64,000 bases of DNA from Catellatospora sp. TT07R-123 (lineage in GTDB: Bacteria; Actinomycetota; Actinomycetes; Mycobacteriales; Micromonosporaceae). The notes beneath the pieces are model-generated. The model was not told the DNA's origin and searched no databases. It saw only the letters and a program-made list of their open reading frames with translations. Location of the stretch: the NCBI RefSeq assembly GCF_018327705.1, contig NZ_BNEM01000001.1, forward strand, positions 868,001-932,000. Direction: 5' to 3'. Position numbers and translations under genes: made by a program. Below, one piece after another: positions 7,879 to 16,376 of this stretch (positions are counted from its first letter, which is position 1; every line of letters starts with the position of its first letter).

Positions 7879-9027
7879 ATGGTTGCCTTCACCGCCGAGC
7901 ACAACATGCTTCGCACGCTGGTCCGGAACTTCGCCGAGAAGGAGATCGGGCCGTACACCGACGAATGGGAGGCGAAAGGGAGCTTCCCCGCGCACGAGCT
8001 GTTCACCAAGATGGCCAAGCTCGGCCTGCTCGGCCTGGAGTACGACCCGGCGTACGGCGGCCAGGGCGCGGACCACCTGTACACGGTGATCCTGCACGAG
8101 GAGCTCGGCCGCGTCGGCCCCGCGGGGGTGGCCCTGGGCATCGGTGTCCAGACGGACATGGCGACCCCGTCGCTGCACCATTTCGGCAGCGAGGAACTCA
8201 AGCAGCGCTATCTGGTCCCGGCGCTCAACGGCGAGGCGGTCTGCTCGGTCGCGGTGACCGAACCCGACGCGGGTTCCGACGTGACGGCCCTGCGCACCCG
8301 GGCGGTGCGCGACGGCGACGACTGGGTGATCAACGGCTCGAAGCACTACATCACCAACGGCACCCAGGCGGACTGGATCTGCCTCCTGGCCCGCACGTCC
8401 GACGACCCCGGCTACGGCGGCCTGTCCCAGATCATCGTCCCGACGGACACACCCGGCTTCCAGGTCCAGCGCAAGCTCGACAAGCTCGGCATGCGCTCCT
8501 CCGACACCGCGGAGCTGACGTTCACCGACCTGAGAGTTCCGGTGAGCAACACGATCGGTGAGCCCGGCCTGGGCTTCTACCAGCAGATGAGCCAGTTCCA
8601 GAACGAGCGTCTCGCGCTGAGCTACGCCGCGGTCGGTGGCATGGAGACGGCTCTCACCAGGACCGCGGACTATCTGAAGGTCCGCCACGCCTTCGGCAAA
8701 CCCTTGATCGACAACCAGCACCTCAGCTTCACCCTGGCCGAGCTGAGCGCGCGGTTGGACATGCTGCGGCAGTACAACTACGCGGCCGCGGAGGCGTACA
8801 TGCGCGGCGAGGACGTGGACCGGTTCGCGACAGTCGGGAAACTGGAGGCCGGGCGCCTGGCGCGTGAGATCGCCGCGACGTGCCTTCAGTACCACGGAGC
8901 CGTCGGGTACATGGAGGAGATGTGGACCGCCCGCTTCTTCCGGGACAGCCCCGTGTGGTCGATCGGCGGCGGCGCCGACGAGATCATGCTGTACGTCCTG
9001 TCCCGCCTGGACGGCTACCACGCGTAG
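7879..9027 (+). CDS. Acyl-CoA dehydrogenase-like flavoenzyme, likely acting on an aminoacyl carrier protein
   Basis: 382 aa, normal for the acyl-CoA dehydrogenase family: N-terminal helical domain (about 1-120), middle beta domain with VAVTEPDAGSDV (124-135), C-terminal FAD domain (YLKVRHAFGKPL, 265-276). The medium-chain-type catalytic Glu (normally YEGT) is replaced by GGGADEI near the end, but Glu243 in NERLAL is where isovaleryl- and long-chain enzymes carry their base, so the enzyme should be active. GGAG lies 6 nt before the ATG; the gap from the flavoprotein is 22 nt. The arrangement parallels prolyl-carrier oxidation modules (adenylation, carrier, dehydrogenase), but the adenylation pocket looks like valine, so alpha,beta-desaturation of a valyl thioester is my inference. 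An ordinary branched-chain acyl-CoA dehydrogenase is the alternative. Confidence 0.85.
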   Translation: MVAFTAEHNMLRTLVRNFAEKEIGPYTDEWEAKGSFPAHELFTKMAKLGLLGLEYDPAYGGQGADHLYTVILHEELGRVGPAGVALGIGVQTDMATPSLHHFGSEELKQRYLVPALNGEAVCSVAVTEPDAGSDVTALRTRAVRDGDDWVINGSKHYITNGTQADWICLLARTSDDPGYGGLSQIIVPTDTPGFQVQRKLDKLGMRSSDTAELTFTDLRVPVSNTIGEPGLGFYQQMSQFQNERLALSYAAVGGMETALTRTADYLKVRHAFGKPLIDNQHLSFTLAELSARLDMLRQYNYAAAEAYMRGEDVDRFATVGKLEAGRLAREIAATCLQYHGAVGYMEEMWTARFFRDSPVWSIGGGADEIMLYVLSRLDGYHA

Positions 9028-9041
9028 AACACGACGCCCGG

Positions 9042-9917
9042 TCAGGCCCCGAGCTGTACGGCGGTCCTGACCAGGCTGGCCAGGGCCGGTGAGCGGCTGT
9101 GGGCGGGCCAGGCGATGTGCGTGACGACGGGCGGCGCGTCGGTCAGCGGTACGGCGGCGTGCTCGGACCACAGCCAGGCACGCGCGGACTCCGGCACCAT
9201 CCCGACGGTGCGGCCCAGGGCGACCAGCTGGGCCAGCTGCGTCTGGTCCTGGATCTCGGGGCCGGGGCCGGGCGGGTAGACGCCGTGCCTGGGCCAGCGC
9301 GCCGGTGGCAGGCCCGGGAGGTCGCTGATGTCGGCCATGGACAGGGTTTCGCGCGCGGCGAGGGGATGTCCGGCGGGCAGGACGGCGAGCTGGCCCTCGG
9401 TCATGAGTTCCTCGCTGTCGAACCCGGCGAGGGAGTTGAACGGCACGTGCATGAGCGCGACGTCGGCGCTGCCGTCGCGCAGCCGTGCCTCCTGGTCGCA
9501 CATGCGGCACTGCAGGACCTCGACCTCGGCGGCGCCGGGCTGGGCCGCGTAGGCGTCGAGGAGCCTCTGGAGCAGTTCGTGGACCGCGGCGGTCTTCACC
9601 GCCAGCACCAGACGGTGGCGCGTACCGCCCGGGTTGCCGGCTCCGCCGGCGCGGCGGGTGCGGCGGGCGGCTGCGGTGGCCGCGTCGAGTGTCGCGCGGC
9701 CCTCGGACAGCAGCACCTGCCCGGCCTCGGTCAGCGCGACGCCACGGCGGTTGCGTTCCAGCAGGCACACGCCGAGGCGCCGTTCGAGCTGCTGTATCGC
9801 CCGCGACAGCGGCGGCTGGGCCATGCCGAGGCGTTCGGCGGCCCGGCCGAAATGCAGCTCCTCGGCGACGGCCAGGAAATACCTCAGCTCGCGGGTCTCC
9901 AGCGCGTCCACCGCCAC
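9042..9917 (-). CDS. LysR-family transcriptional regulator
   Basis: 291 aa. The N-terminal winged helix-turn-helix covers about 5-65 (ELRYFLAVAEELHFGRAAERLGMAQPPLSRAI, ending LLERNRRGVALTEAG), followed by a substrate-binding effector domain (about 90-290). The start is GTG at 9917; another GTG at 9911 is possible. It is divergent from the SDR gene and shares an 87-nt intergenic region that holds a LysR box at 9929-9949, so autoregulation and control of the SDR gene are likely. Its 3' end lies 14 nt from the convergent dehydrogenase of the NRPS-like operon, with no hairpin between them. Whether it also affects that operon is unknown. Confidence 0.9.
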   Translation of the reverse strand: MAVDALETRELRYFLAVAEELHFGRAAERLGMAQPPLSRAIQQLERRLGVCLLERNRRGVALTEAGQVLLSEGRATLDAATAAARRTRRAGGAGNPGGTRHRLVLAVKTAAVHELLQRLLDAYAAQPGAAEVEVLQCRMCDQEARLRDGSADVALMHVPFNSLAGFDSEELMTEGQLAVLPAGHPLAARETLSMADISDLPGLPPARWPRHGVYPPGPGPEIQDQTQLAQLVALGRTVGMVPESARAWLWSEHAAVPLTDAPPVVTHIAWPAHSRSPALASLVRTAVQLGA

Positions 9918-9928
9918 AGCGTACGGCA

Positions 9929-9949
9929 GTCATACCCACCGGGTATGAC
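9929..9949. promoter_or_regulatory. LysR-type operator (ATAC-N7-GTAT)
   Basis: Inverted repeat with 9-bp arms GTCATACCC and GGGTATGAC separated by 3 nt. It contains ATAC-N7-GTAT, a classic LysR-type binding pattern, and lies 12 nt upstream of the LysR start codon in the divergent LysR/SDR region. Confidence 0.75.
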
Positions 9950-10004
9950 AGCGAACTCGATCGGTGTTGGCCGGCACGTCCACCTGGGAGCGAGCCTGGA
10001 CGGC

Positions 10005-10742
10005 ATGAACGAAACGAAGATCGCACTTGTCACCGGCGCGAACCAGGGAATCGGCTACGCGATCGCCACCGGGCTCAGCGCCCTCGGGTACCGCGTGGCC
10101 GTCGGAGCGCGGGACGCGGGACGGCGCGAGACCGCCGTCGAGAAGCTGCGCGCCGCGGGGGCCGACGCGTTCGGCGTGCCGCTGGACGTCACCGCCGACC
10201 GCAGCGTCGCCGACGCCGCGCAGCTGATCGAGCGGGAGGCCGGCCGGCTGGACGTGCTCGTCAACAACGCGGGCATCTCCGGGCAGCTGGGTGCGGACTG
10301 GGCGCAGGACCCGACCACGCTCGACCTCGACCTGGTCCGCACGGTCGTGGAGACGAACGTCATCGGCGTGATCCGGGTGACGAACGCGATGCTCCCGCTG
10401 CTGCGGCGCTCGTCGGCGCCGCGCATCGTCAACCTCTCCAGCAGCGTCGGCTCCGTGACGATGCAAGCCGACCCGGACATCGAGATCGGTCCGGTCATGG
10501 CCGCCTACGCCCCGTCGAAGTCGTTTCTCAACGCCGTGACCGTCCAGTACGCCCGGCGGCTCGCCGATACGAACATCCTGATCAACGCCACCTGTCCGGG
10601 CCTGGTCGCGACCGCCTTCACCGGCTTCCACGGCTCGCGCACCCCCGAGCAGGGCGCGGCCACCGCGATCCGGCTCGCCACGCTGCCCGACGACGGCCCG
10701 TCCGGCGGGTTCTTCGACGACGAAGGCGTCGTCCCCTGGTAA
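10005..10742 (+). CDS. Short-chain dehydrogenase/reductase
   Basis: 245 aa classical SDR. The NAD(P) motif is TGANQGIG (near residue 10), followed by NNAGISG (near 86), a catalytic Ser in NLSSSVGSV and the active-site Tyr-x3-Lys as YAPSK. The ATG at 10005 follows GGGAG by about 14 nt, a rather long spacing, but no other start suits the Rossmann N-terminus. Divergent from the LysR gene, which probably controls it in response to an unknown small molecule. The closest familiar type is the carbonyl-reductase-like SDR group; the substrate is unknown. Confidence 0.9.
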   Translation: MNETKIALVTGANQGIGYAIATGLSALGYRVAVGARDAGRRETAVEKLRAAGADAFGVPLDVTADRSVADAAQLIEREAGRLDVLVNNAGISGQLGADWAQDPTTLDLDLVRTVVETNVIGVIRVTNAMLPLLRRSSAPRIVNLSSSVGSVTMQADPDIEIGPVMAAYAPSKSFLNAVTVQYARRLADTNILINATCPGLVATAFTGFHGSRTPEQGAATAIRLATLPDDGPSGGFFDDEGVVPW

Positions 10743-10775
10743 GGGATGGTCCGGATTCTCGCCGGAGACCGGCCC

Positions 10776-10820
10776 GGCGGCCGCTCGCGCGCGGGTGTCC
10801 CCTGCGCGCGAGCGGCCGCC
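10776..10820. terminator. Bidirectional hairpin between convergent SDR and ABC permease genes
   Basis: Perfect 17-bp arms GGCGGCCGCTCGCGCGC (10776-10792) and its complement (10804-10820) around an 11-nt loop, placed between two convergent stop codons. There is no U tract, as is common in GC-rich actinobacteria. Confidence 0.8.
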
Positions 10821-10842
10821 GACGGTCCTGGCAGCGGGAGCC

Positions 10843-13191
10843 CTATTCCGTGTGCAGGGCCGCGGCGGTGCTGACCCGGGCCGCCTGCCGGGCCGGGATC
10901 AGCGCCCCGAGCACCGCGATCACCACGCCGGCCAGGAGCAGCACGACGAGCGACGGCACGGCGTACACGTCGATGATGCTCTGCGGCAGCCCGGAGCCCT
11001 CGGACTCCCCGATGAGCCGGATGACCCACCGCTGGGCGGCGATGCCCCCGGGCAGGCCGAGCACGCCGCCGACCAGTCCGAGCACCGCCATCGAGGTGAC
11101 CGCCATGACCACGACCTGTCCCGGCGTCATCCCGACCGCCTTGACGACGCCCAGGTCCCGGCGGCGTTCGCGGGTGTTGAGCACCACCGTGTGGGCCACG
11201 CCGAGACCGGCGACGAGCACCAGCAGAACGGTGAGCGTGCCGATGACGATCCGCAACGGCAGCATGTCGAGCTGGGACTCCGGATGGACCGAGACGAGTC
11301 CGGCGGTCCCGCCGTCGGCGACGCTGTCGATGTAATGGTCCGCGGTCACCCCCGCCAGGAGGCCCACCAGGAAGCGGCTGGGCGGGCCGGCGGCGTCCGG
11401 GAAGGACACCGAGGTCGAGTCGACGAAGACCTCGTCATGCGTGCCGAAGGCCTCGCCGACGATCCGCGCCTGCACCGGCTTGTCCTCAAGGTAGAACGTC
11501 AGGGTGTCCCCCACTGACAGGCCGGCCCGCCGCAGCAGCTCAGGGCCGACGACCGCCTCGCCCGCGCCGGAGAACCAGCGCCCGGCCAGCAGCTGGTAGC
11601 CCAGGCCGGCCGAGTCGCCGCTGAAGGCGGACAGGCCGGTGGCCTGCGTCAACCCGGAGACCGCCACCTCCGTCTGCTTGAGCTGGACCACCCGCAGGGT
11701 GCCCGGCAGCGACCTCAGGAACGCGATCGCCTCGGCGTCGGTCAGGTGGGTGCCCTGCGGCTGAGCGCGTCCGTCACCGTCGAACTGGATCGGCCCGGCC
11801 TGCCCGCCTCCCGGCGGATTCATGACCTCCACCTGCACCTGGCCTTCGAGGCCTATCGCGGCGTTCCAGCGCTGGGCCGAGGTGAGCAGCCCGGTCGCGA
11901 AGACGACGGTCGCGCTGCCGAGCACGATCGCGACCAGGGTCAGCAGCGTACGGGCCGGGCGCACGACCGGCAGCGCGAGCCCGAGGCTGACCGCCCGCGG
12001 CAGCCGCGACCGCGACAGCAGCCGCTGGAGGCCGCGGCCCCGGCCGGTCTGCGGTGCGCCGGCGGCGAGCGCGGCCGTGGCCGACTGCCGGCCCGCCCGC
12101 AACGCCGGCACCAGCGCGGTCAGCGCCACCAGCAGCGGGATCGCGACGCCCACCAGGCCGGTGAGCCATGCCTCCGGGCTGGTGTCCACGCCGAGCACGT
12201 AATCCGTGCTGAACTGGTCGAGCAGCCAGGACGCGCCGAGGTTGCCCAGGACCGCGCCGACCGCGCAGCCGGCCAGCGCCGGTCCGGTCATCATCAGCAG
12301 GTAGACGGCGGTGACCTGGCCGGGGCTGAAGCCGACCGCCTTGAGCACGCCGATGCTGCGGGAGCCCGCGATGACCGCGCCGCTCACGACGTTGGCGATG
12401 ACCAGGATGGCGACGATCAGCGACAGCCCCGCGAAGACGGTGAGGAACGCGCTGATGGTCTTGGTGTGCTTCCCGGCCTCCTCCCGGATGGTGAGGTACG
12501 AGACCGTGCCGGTCACGGCGCCGGCGGGCAGCCCGGCGGTGACCGCCGCCAGGCGCGCCGTCACCTGCGCGGCCGTCTGCGCCGAGGCGGGCGCGAACCG
12601 GTAGAGCATCTGGCTGCCCGTGGCACCGACCTGGCGTACGGCGTCCGGCAGCATCCAGGCGTCCGCGGTGCGGGTCACCGAGTAGGCGGTCCCGACGACG
12701 GTCACCGTCCCGGCTCCGCGCAGCGTGAGGCTGTCGCCGACGGCGCCGTCGGGGCCGAACCGGGCGTGCACGGCGAGCACGATCTCGCCGGGTCCGGTCG
12801 GCCACCGCCCGCGGGTCAGCCTCAGTTCGTCCACCTCGCCGCCGGGTTCGGCGCGGCCGGCGATCCGCAGCGGCGTGCTGGCCGTCCGACCGTCCGACCG
12901 GCCCAGCGACGTGACCACCACCGGGAAGGGCCCGGCGCTCGCGACGACGCCGTCCGCGTGCGCCGTGGCCGCGACCTGGCTCTCGGTGGCTTTCGCGCCG
13001 TCGTACAGCGCCGTGGCGTGCGCACCGTTCAGCTGCGCGAAGGTCCGGTCGAACGGCCCGGAGACCGCCGCCAGCAGGGCCAGCCCGACCAGCATCGTGG
13101 CCGTGCAGAGCGTGACGATGACGCCGATCAGCGCCGTCTGGGTGCGCCTGCGGCGTACGGCGGCGCGCGCGACGATCCAGGTCGCCCGCAT
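10843..13191 (-). CDS. ABC transporter permease with two FtsX/MacB-type domains
   Basis: 782 aa. An N-terminal membrane segment (about 15-40) precedes a large extracytoplasmic domain. A three-helix FtsX block follows (about 255-370; SIGVLKAVGFSPGQVTAVYL), then a second signal-anchor-like segment near 400-425, a second extracytoplasmic domain, and a C-terminal FtsX block (about 665-775; LGVVKAVGMTPGQVVVMAV). This is the duplicated permease layout of actinobacterial MacB-like exporters. The ATG at 13191 overlaps the stop of the ATPase gene (TGATG). With the ATPase it should form an exporter or mechanotransmission complex for peptides or antibiotics. The divergent two-component system probably senses the same signal. 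Confidence 0.9.
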   Translation of the reverse strand: MRATWIVARAAVRRRRTQTALIGVIVTLCTATMLVGLALLAAVSGPFDRTFAQLNGAHATALYDGAKATESQVAATAHADGVVASAGPFPVVVTSLGRSDGRTASTPLRIAGRAEPGGEVDELRLTRGRWPTGPGEIVLAVHARFGPDGAVGDSLTLRGAGTVTVVGTAYSVTRTADAWMLPDAVRQVGATGSQMLYRFAPASAQTAAQVTARLAAVTAGLPAGAVTGTVSYLTIREEAGKHTKTISAFLTVFAGLSLIVAILVIANVVSGAVIAGSRSIGVLKAVGFSPGQVTAVYLLMMTGPALAGCAVGAVLGNLGASWLLDQFSTDYVLGVDTSPEAWLTGLVGVAIPLLVALTALVPALRAGRQSATAALAAGAPQTGRGRGLQRLLSRSRLPRAVSLGLALPVVRPARTLLTLVAIVLGSATVVFATGLLTSAQRWNAAIGLEGQVQVEVMNPPGGGQAGPIQFDGDGRAQPQGTHLTDAEAIAFLRSLPGTLRVVQLKQTEVAVSGLTQATGLSAFSGDSAGLGYQLLAGRWFSGAGEAVVGPELLRRAGLSVGDTLTFYLEDKPVQARIVGEAFGTHDEVFVDSTSVSFPDAAGPPSRFLVGLLAGVTADHYIDSVADGGTAGLVSVHPESQLDMLPLRIVIGTLTVLLVLVAGLGVAHTVVLNTRERRRDLGVVKAVGMTPGQVVVMAVTSMAVLGLVGGVLGLPGGIAAQRWVIRLIGESEGSGLPQSIIDVYAVPSLVVLLLAGVVIAVLGALIPARQAARVSTAAALHTE

Positions 13192-13874
13192 CACACCGCC
13201 TCCATCTCGGCGACACGGCCGTCGGCGAAGTGGATGACCCGGCTGGCGCAGCGCTCGGCGAGCCGCTGGTCGTGCGTGACGATCAGCAGGGTCTGCCCGA
13301 TCTGGTTGAGGTCCAGCAGCAGGTCCATGACCTGCTCGCCGGAGCGGCTGTCCAGCGCCCCGGTCGGCTCGTCCGCGAGCAGCAGCGCCGGCCGGTTCAT
13401 CAGGGCGCGGGCGACGCCGACGCGCTGGCGCTCACCGCCGGACAGCTGCTGCGGGTAGGCGTCCTTGCGCCCGGCGATGCCCAGCTCGTCGAGCAGGGCC
13501 AGGGCGCGTGTACGTGCCTGCTTGTGGGGGGTGCCGATCAGCCGGGCCGACAGCATCACGTTGTCCAGGACCGGCAGGTCGTCCAGGAGGTGGAAGAACT
13601 GGAAGACCATGCCGATGCGGCGCCGCCGGTAACGGGCCAGCGCGCCCTCGCCCAGCGCGGTCAGCTCCTCGCCGTGCACGGTCACCGTGCCCGAGGTCGG
13701 CCGGTCCAGCCCCGCCACGATGTTGAGCAGGGTCGACTTGCCGCTGCCCGAGGGGCCCATCACCGCGACCGACTCGCCCGGCGCGATCTCCAGGTCGACC
13801 CCGTCCAGCCCCACGATCTCGCCGTACCGCTTGTGCACGGCGTGCAGCCGTACCAGTGCCTCTGTCTGCGTCAT
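13191..13874 (-). CDS. ABC transporter ATP-binding protein (MacB/LolD type)
   Basis: 227 aa from the ATG at 13874 (an upstream ATG at 13892 adds six residues; neither has a clear ribosome site, so the message may be leaderless). Walker A is GPSGSGKST, the Q-loop region is MVFQFFHLL, the signature is LSGGE and Walker B is LLLADEPTGALD, with the switch His in VTHDQ. Typical of the small ATPases paired with FtsX-type permeases. Coupled to the permease and divergent from the histidine kinase across a 138-nt region, the usual layout of envelope-stress or antimicrobial-peptide detoxification modules. Confidence 0.93.
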   Translation of the reverse strand: MTQTEALVRLHAVHKRYGEIVGLDGVDLEIAPGESVAVMGPSGSGKSTLLNIVAGLDRPTSGTVTVHGEELTALGEGALARYRRRRIGMVFQFFHLLDDLPVLDNVMLSARLIGTPHKQARTRALALLDELGIAGRKDAYPQQLSGGERQRVGVARALMNRPALLLADEPTGALDSRSGEQVMDLLLDLNQIGQTLLIVTHDQRLAERCASRVIHFADGRVAEMEAV

Positions 13875-14012
13875 GGCGGCGACGTTAGGCATCGGGCGAG
13901 TCTGCTGTCGTCGGGCTGCGGATGCAACCCGGACAGCGGGTCATCCCGGGGATGTACCCGGCTGATCTGGCAGGCGGATGCGGCGCACCGGCGGCCTTGC
14001 CACAATGGGCCG

Positions 14013-14897
14013 GTGATCCTCGCCGGCCCCCTGCCCTCCCGCGTCGTCGCGGGGGTGCTGCCGGTCGCCGCGGCGGCGGCCGGGTGGGCCTGCCGCGACC
14101 TGCGCGTCGCGCTGCCCGGCTGGGTCGCCGCGCCGCTCACGCTGGGCGTCCTCGCCGTCATCGGGTATGGCTGGAGCACCCGCCGCCGCTACGCCCGCTC
14201 CCTGCGCGACCGCGCGAAGCTGCTGGACGAGGCGGGTGCGGCCGCCGTCGCCGCGGCGGTCGACGCCGAACGCGACCGGATCGCCCGCGAGCTGCACGAC
14301 ATCGTCAGCCACAACGTCAGCCTCATGGTCATCCAGGCGGGGGCGGCCCGGCAGGTCGCCGTCGGCGCCCCGCAGGACGCGATCGACGCCCTGCTCGCGG
14401 TGGAGTCCAGCGGCCGGGAGGCGATGACCGAACTGCGGGCGCTGCTGGGCCTGCTGACGCCGGACGGCTCCGGCGAGGACGACCTGCTCCCGCAGCCCGG
14501 GATGAGCCGCCTCGATGAGCTCGTCGACCGGGTCGCCTTCGCCGGCCTGCCGGTGGAGCTGACCGTCGAGGGGCAGCCGAGGCCGCTGCCGCCCGGGCTG
14601 GACCTCACGGCGTACCGGGTGATCCAGGAGGCGCTGACCAACGCCCTCAAGCACGCGCCGGGCGCGCATGCCAAGGTCAACGTCCGGTACACCGACCGCT
14701 GGCTGCGGATCGAGGCGCTCAACTCGGGCCCGAGCGTGCTGACCGGCCAGGCGCCCGCCGCGCCGCCGGTTTCGGCGCCGTCCGACGGCCGCGGCCTGCT
14801 CGGCCTGCGGGAACGCGTCGCGGTCTTCGGCGGCCAGCTCGACGCGCGCCGCCGGCTCGGCGGCGGCTTCCGCGTACGCGTGCGGATCCCGCTGTGA
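14013..14897 (+). CDS. Sensor histidine kinase (NarL/DesK-type)
   Basis: 294 aa from the GTG at 14013. Two short membrane segments (about 10-27 and 37-53) form a minimal sensor with almost no extracellular part. The HisKA_3 dimerisation helix carries the phosphorylated His95 in ARELHDIVSHNVS. The C-terminal ATPase has the N box EALTNALKHA (about 207-216) and the G box DGRGLLGLRERV (about 260-271). Such kinases without a sensory domain often sense through the partner ABC transporter, here the divergent MacB-type exporter. The stop overlaps the response-regulator start by 4 nt (GTGA). Confidence 0.92.
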   Translation: MILAGPLPSRVVAGVLPVAAAAAGWACRDLRVALPGWVAAPLTLGVLAVIGYGWSTRRRYARSLRDRAKLLDEAGAAAVAAAVDAERDRIARELHDIVSHNVSLMVIQAGAARQVAVGAPQDAIDALLAVESSGREAMTELRALLGLLTPDGSGEDDLLPQPGMSRLDELVDRVAFAGLPVELTVEGQPRPLPPGLDLTAYRVIQEALTNALKHAPGAHAKVNVRYTDRWLRIEALNSGPSVLTGQAPAAPPVSAPSDGRGLLGLRERVAVFGGQLDARRRLGGGFRVRVRIPL

Positions 14898-15571
14898 CCC
14901 GCGTCCTGCTCGTCGACGACCAGGCCCTGGTCCGCAGCGGCTTCACCATGATCCTCAGGTCGGCGGGCCTCGACGTGGTCGGGGAGGCGGCCGACGGCCT
15001 GGAGGCCGTCAAGCTGGCGCGGGCCCTGCGCCCGGACGTGATCCTGATGGACATCCGGATGCCCGCGCTGGACGGCCTGGAGGCGACCCGCCGGATCCTG
15101 GCCGAGTCCCCGCAGCCCCGGGTGATCATGCTGACCACGTTCGACCTCGACCGGTACGTGTACGCCGCGCTGGCCGCCGGGGCGAGCGGGTTCCTGCTCA
15201 AGGACGTCACGCCCGAGCACCTGGTCAACGCGGTACGCCTGGTGAGCACCGGCGACGCCCTGCTCTCGCCGTCGATCACCCGCCGGCTCGTGCAGCGCTT
15301 CGCCCAGCCGGGCGGCGACCAGCCGCAGGTGCCCGCCGACCTGTCCACGCTGACCCCGCGCGAGTTGGAGGTGCTCCGGCTGGTCGGGCGGGGTCTGTCC
15401 AACAGCGAGATCGCCGCCAGCCTCACCCTCAGCGAGGCGACCGTGAAGACCCATGTCGCCCGCATCTTCGCCAAGCTCGACCTGCGCGACCGCGCCCAGG
15501 CGGTGGTCGTCGCGTACGAGACCGGCCTGATCACCCCGACCTCTCCCGACCTGCCGGAGGGCACGTACTGA
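14894..15571 (+). CDS. LuxR/NarL-family response regulator
   Basis: 225 aa. The receiver domain (1-120) has the acidic pair Asp8/Asp9, the phospho-acceptor Asp53 in LMDIRMP, Thr in MLTTFD and Lys in LLKDV. The LuxR-type helix-turn-helix (about 155-210) reads LTPRELEVLRLVGRGLSNSEIA and TVKTHVARIFAKL. GTG start inside the kinase gene, so the pair is translationally coupled. The expected target is the divergent ABC exporter promoter between 13875 and 14012. All phosphorelay residues are present. Confidence 0.95.
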   Translation: MTRVLLVDDQALVRSGFTMILRSAGLDVVGEAADGLEAVKLARALRPDVILMDIRMPALDGLEATRRILAESPQPRVIMLTTFDLDRYVYAALAAGASGFLLKDVTPEHLVNAVRLVSTGDALLSPSITRRLVQRFAQPGGDQPQVPADLSTLTPRELEVLRLVGRGLSNSEIAASLTLSEATVKTHVARIFAKLDLRDRAQAVVVAYETGLITPTSPDLPEGTY

Positions 15572-15650
15572 CGAGTCGGCCCCGGATTGCCTATTGCGCA
15601 TCGCCGAGAACATCGCCATAATCGATGTAGTTAATCCGGGTGCGAGCCGG

Positions 15651-15689
15651 GCGGTGGTGGGAGCAGCTGTCAAAGCGCCCCACCACCGC
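15651..15689 (+). terminator. Candidate terminator after the two-component operon
   Basis: 11-bp arms GCGGTGGTGGG (15651-15661) and CCCACCACCGC (15679-15689) around a 17-nt loop, about 80 nt after the response-regulator stop. Confidence 0.5.
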
Positions 15690-15763
15690 GTCACCGGGCG
15701 ATACGGACCGCTTTCCCATCAACCATTGCGCATGCGGCTGCGGTGGCGGCAGGCTGATCCGTC

Positions 15764-16234
15764 GTGGACGCATCAATCGCGAGCGCGATCGCCGTGGTGG
15801 GGACCCTCCTCGGGTCGGTGATCACCTACCTGTTCCAGAGCCGCGGTACGAGACGGGCCGAGCAGTACGCCCGCTCCGAGACCCTCCGCCGGGAGCGGCT
15901 GGCTGCGTACAGCGCCTTCGCCGGGGCGTTGACCGACCTGCGGCGAGGCGTGGTGACGCTGTGGTTCCGGCAGCAGCGGGCGCCCCACGGCGACGACGCG
16001 GTCCGGGAGGCCTCGCTGGACGCCGACCGGCTCGGGGCGGTCGCCGAGCATGCGCGGTTCAGGCTCCAGCTGCTCGCGGCGGACTCGCGGCTGGTCGGCC
16101 TCGCCGACGCGGCCTTCTCGTCGGCCGGTGCGATCCGCCAGGCGGTGGACCGGAAGGAACTGGCCGAGCGAGAGGGCCACTTCCACGACGCGGTGACGGC
16201 GTTCATCACCGCGGCGAGCATCGAGGCCCGATAG
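15764..16234 (+). CDS. Small membrane-anchored protein of unknown function
   Basis: 156 aa from the GTG at 15764. One N-terminal transmembrane helix (about 6-24; SAIAVVGTLLGSVITYLF) is followed by a charged, helical cytoplasmic part rich in Arg, Glu and Ala (EQYARSETLRRERLAAYSAF). This layout is common among actinobacterial hypothetical proteins; I cannot assign a role. No strong ribosome site is visible. A short ORF with an S1-like sequence follows 6 nt downstream. Confidence 0.7.
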   Translation: MDASIASAIAVVGTLLGSVITYLFQSRGTRRAEQYARSETLRRERLAAYSAFAGALTDLRRGVVTLWFRQQRAPHGDDAVREASLDADRLGAVAEHARFRLQLLAADSRLVGLADAAFSSAGAIRQAVDRKELAEREGHFHDAVTAFITAASIEAR

Positions 16235-16240
16235 AGCGAC

Positions 16241-16372
16241 ATGGGCGTTCCGTCTGACGACCCGGCACTGTGGGCGTTCCTGGAGTCACTGCGTCGCGGC
16301 GAGCTCCTTTCCGGCACCGTCGCCGCGATCGAACGACGCACGCTGACCCTCTCCCGACGGCAAGGCCCCTGA
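16241..16372 (+). pseudogene. 43-codon ORF resembling the start of an S1-type RNA-binding protein
   Basis: The ATG at 16241 encodes 43 aa. Residues 8-33 (ALWAFLESLRRGELLSGTVA and following) look like the opening strand of an S1/OB-fold domain, where GxVxxIexxGvfV would normally continue. Instead the frame reads RRTLTLSRRQGP and stops. I read it as a truncated remnant of a longer gene, or as a random short ORF. The ribosome site is weak (AGAG). It ends 4 nt from the convergent HEAT-like gene. Confidence 0.4.
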
Positions 16373-16376
16373 CGGG

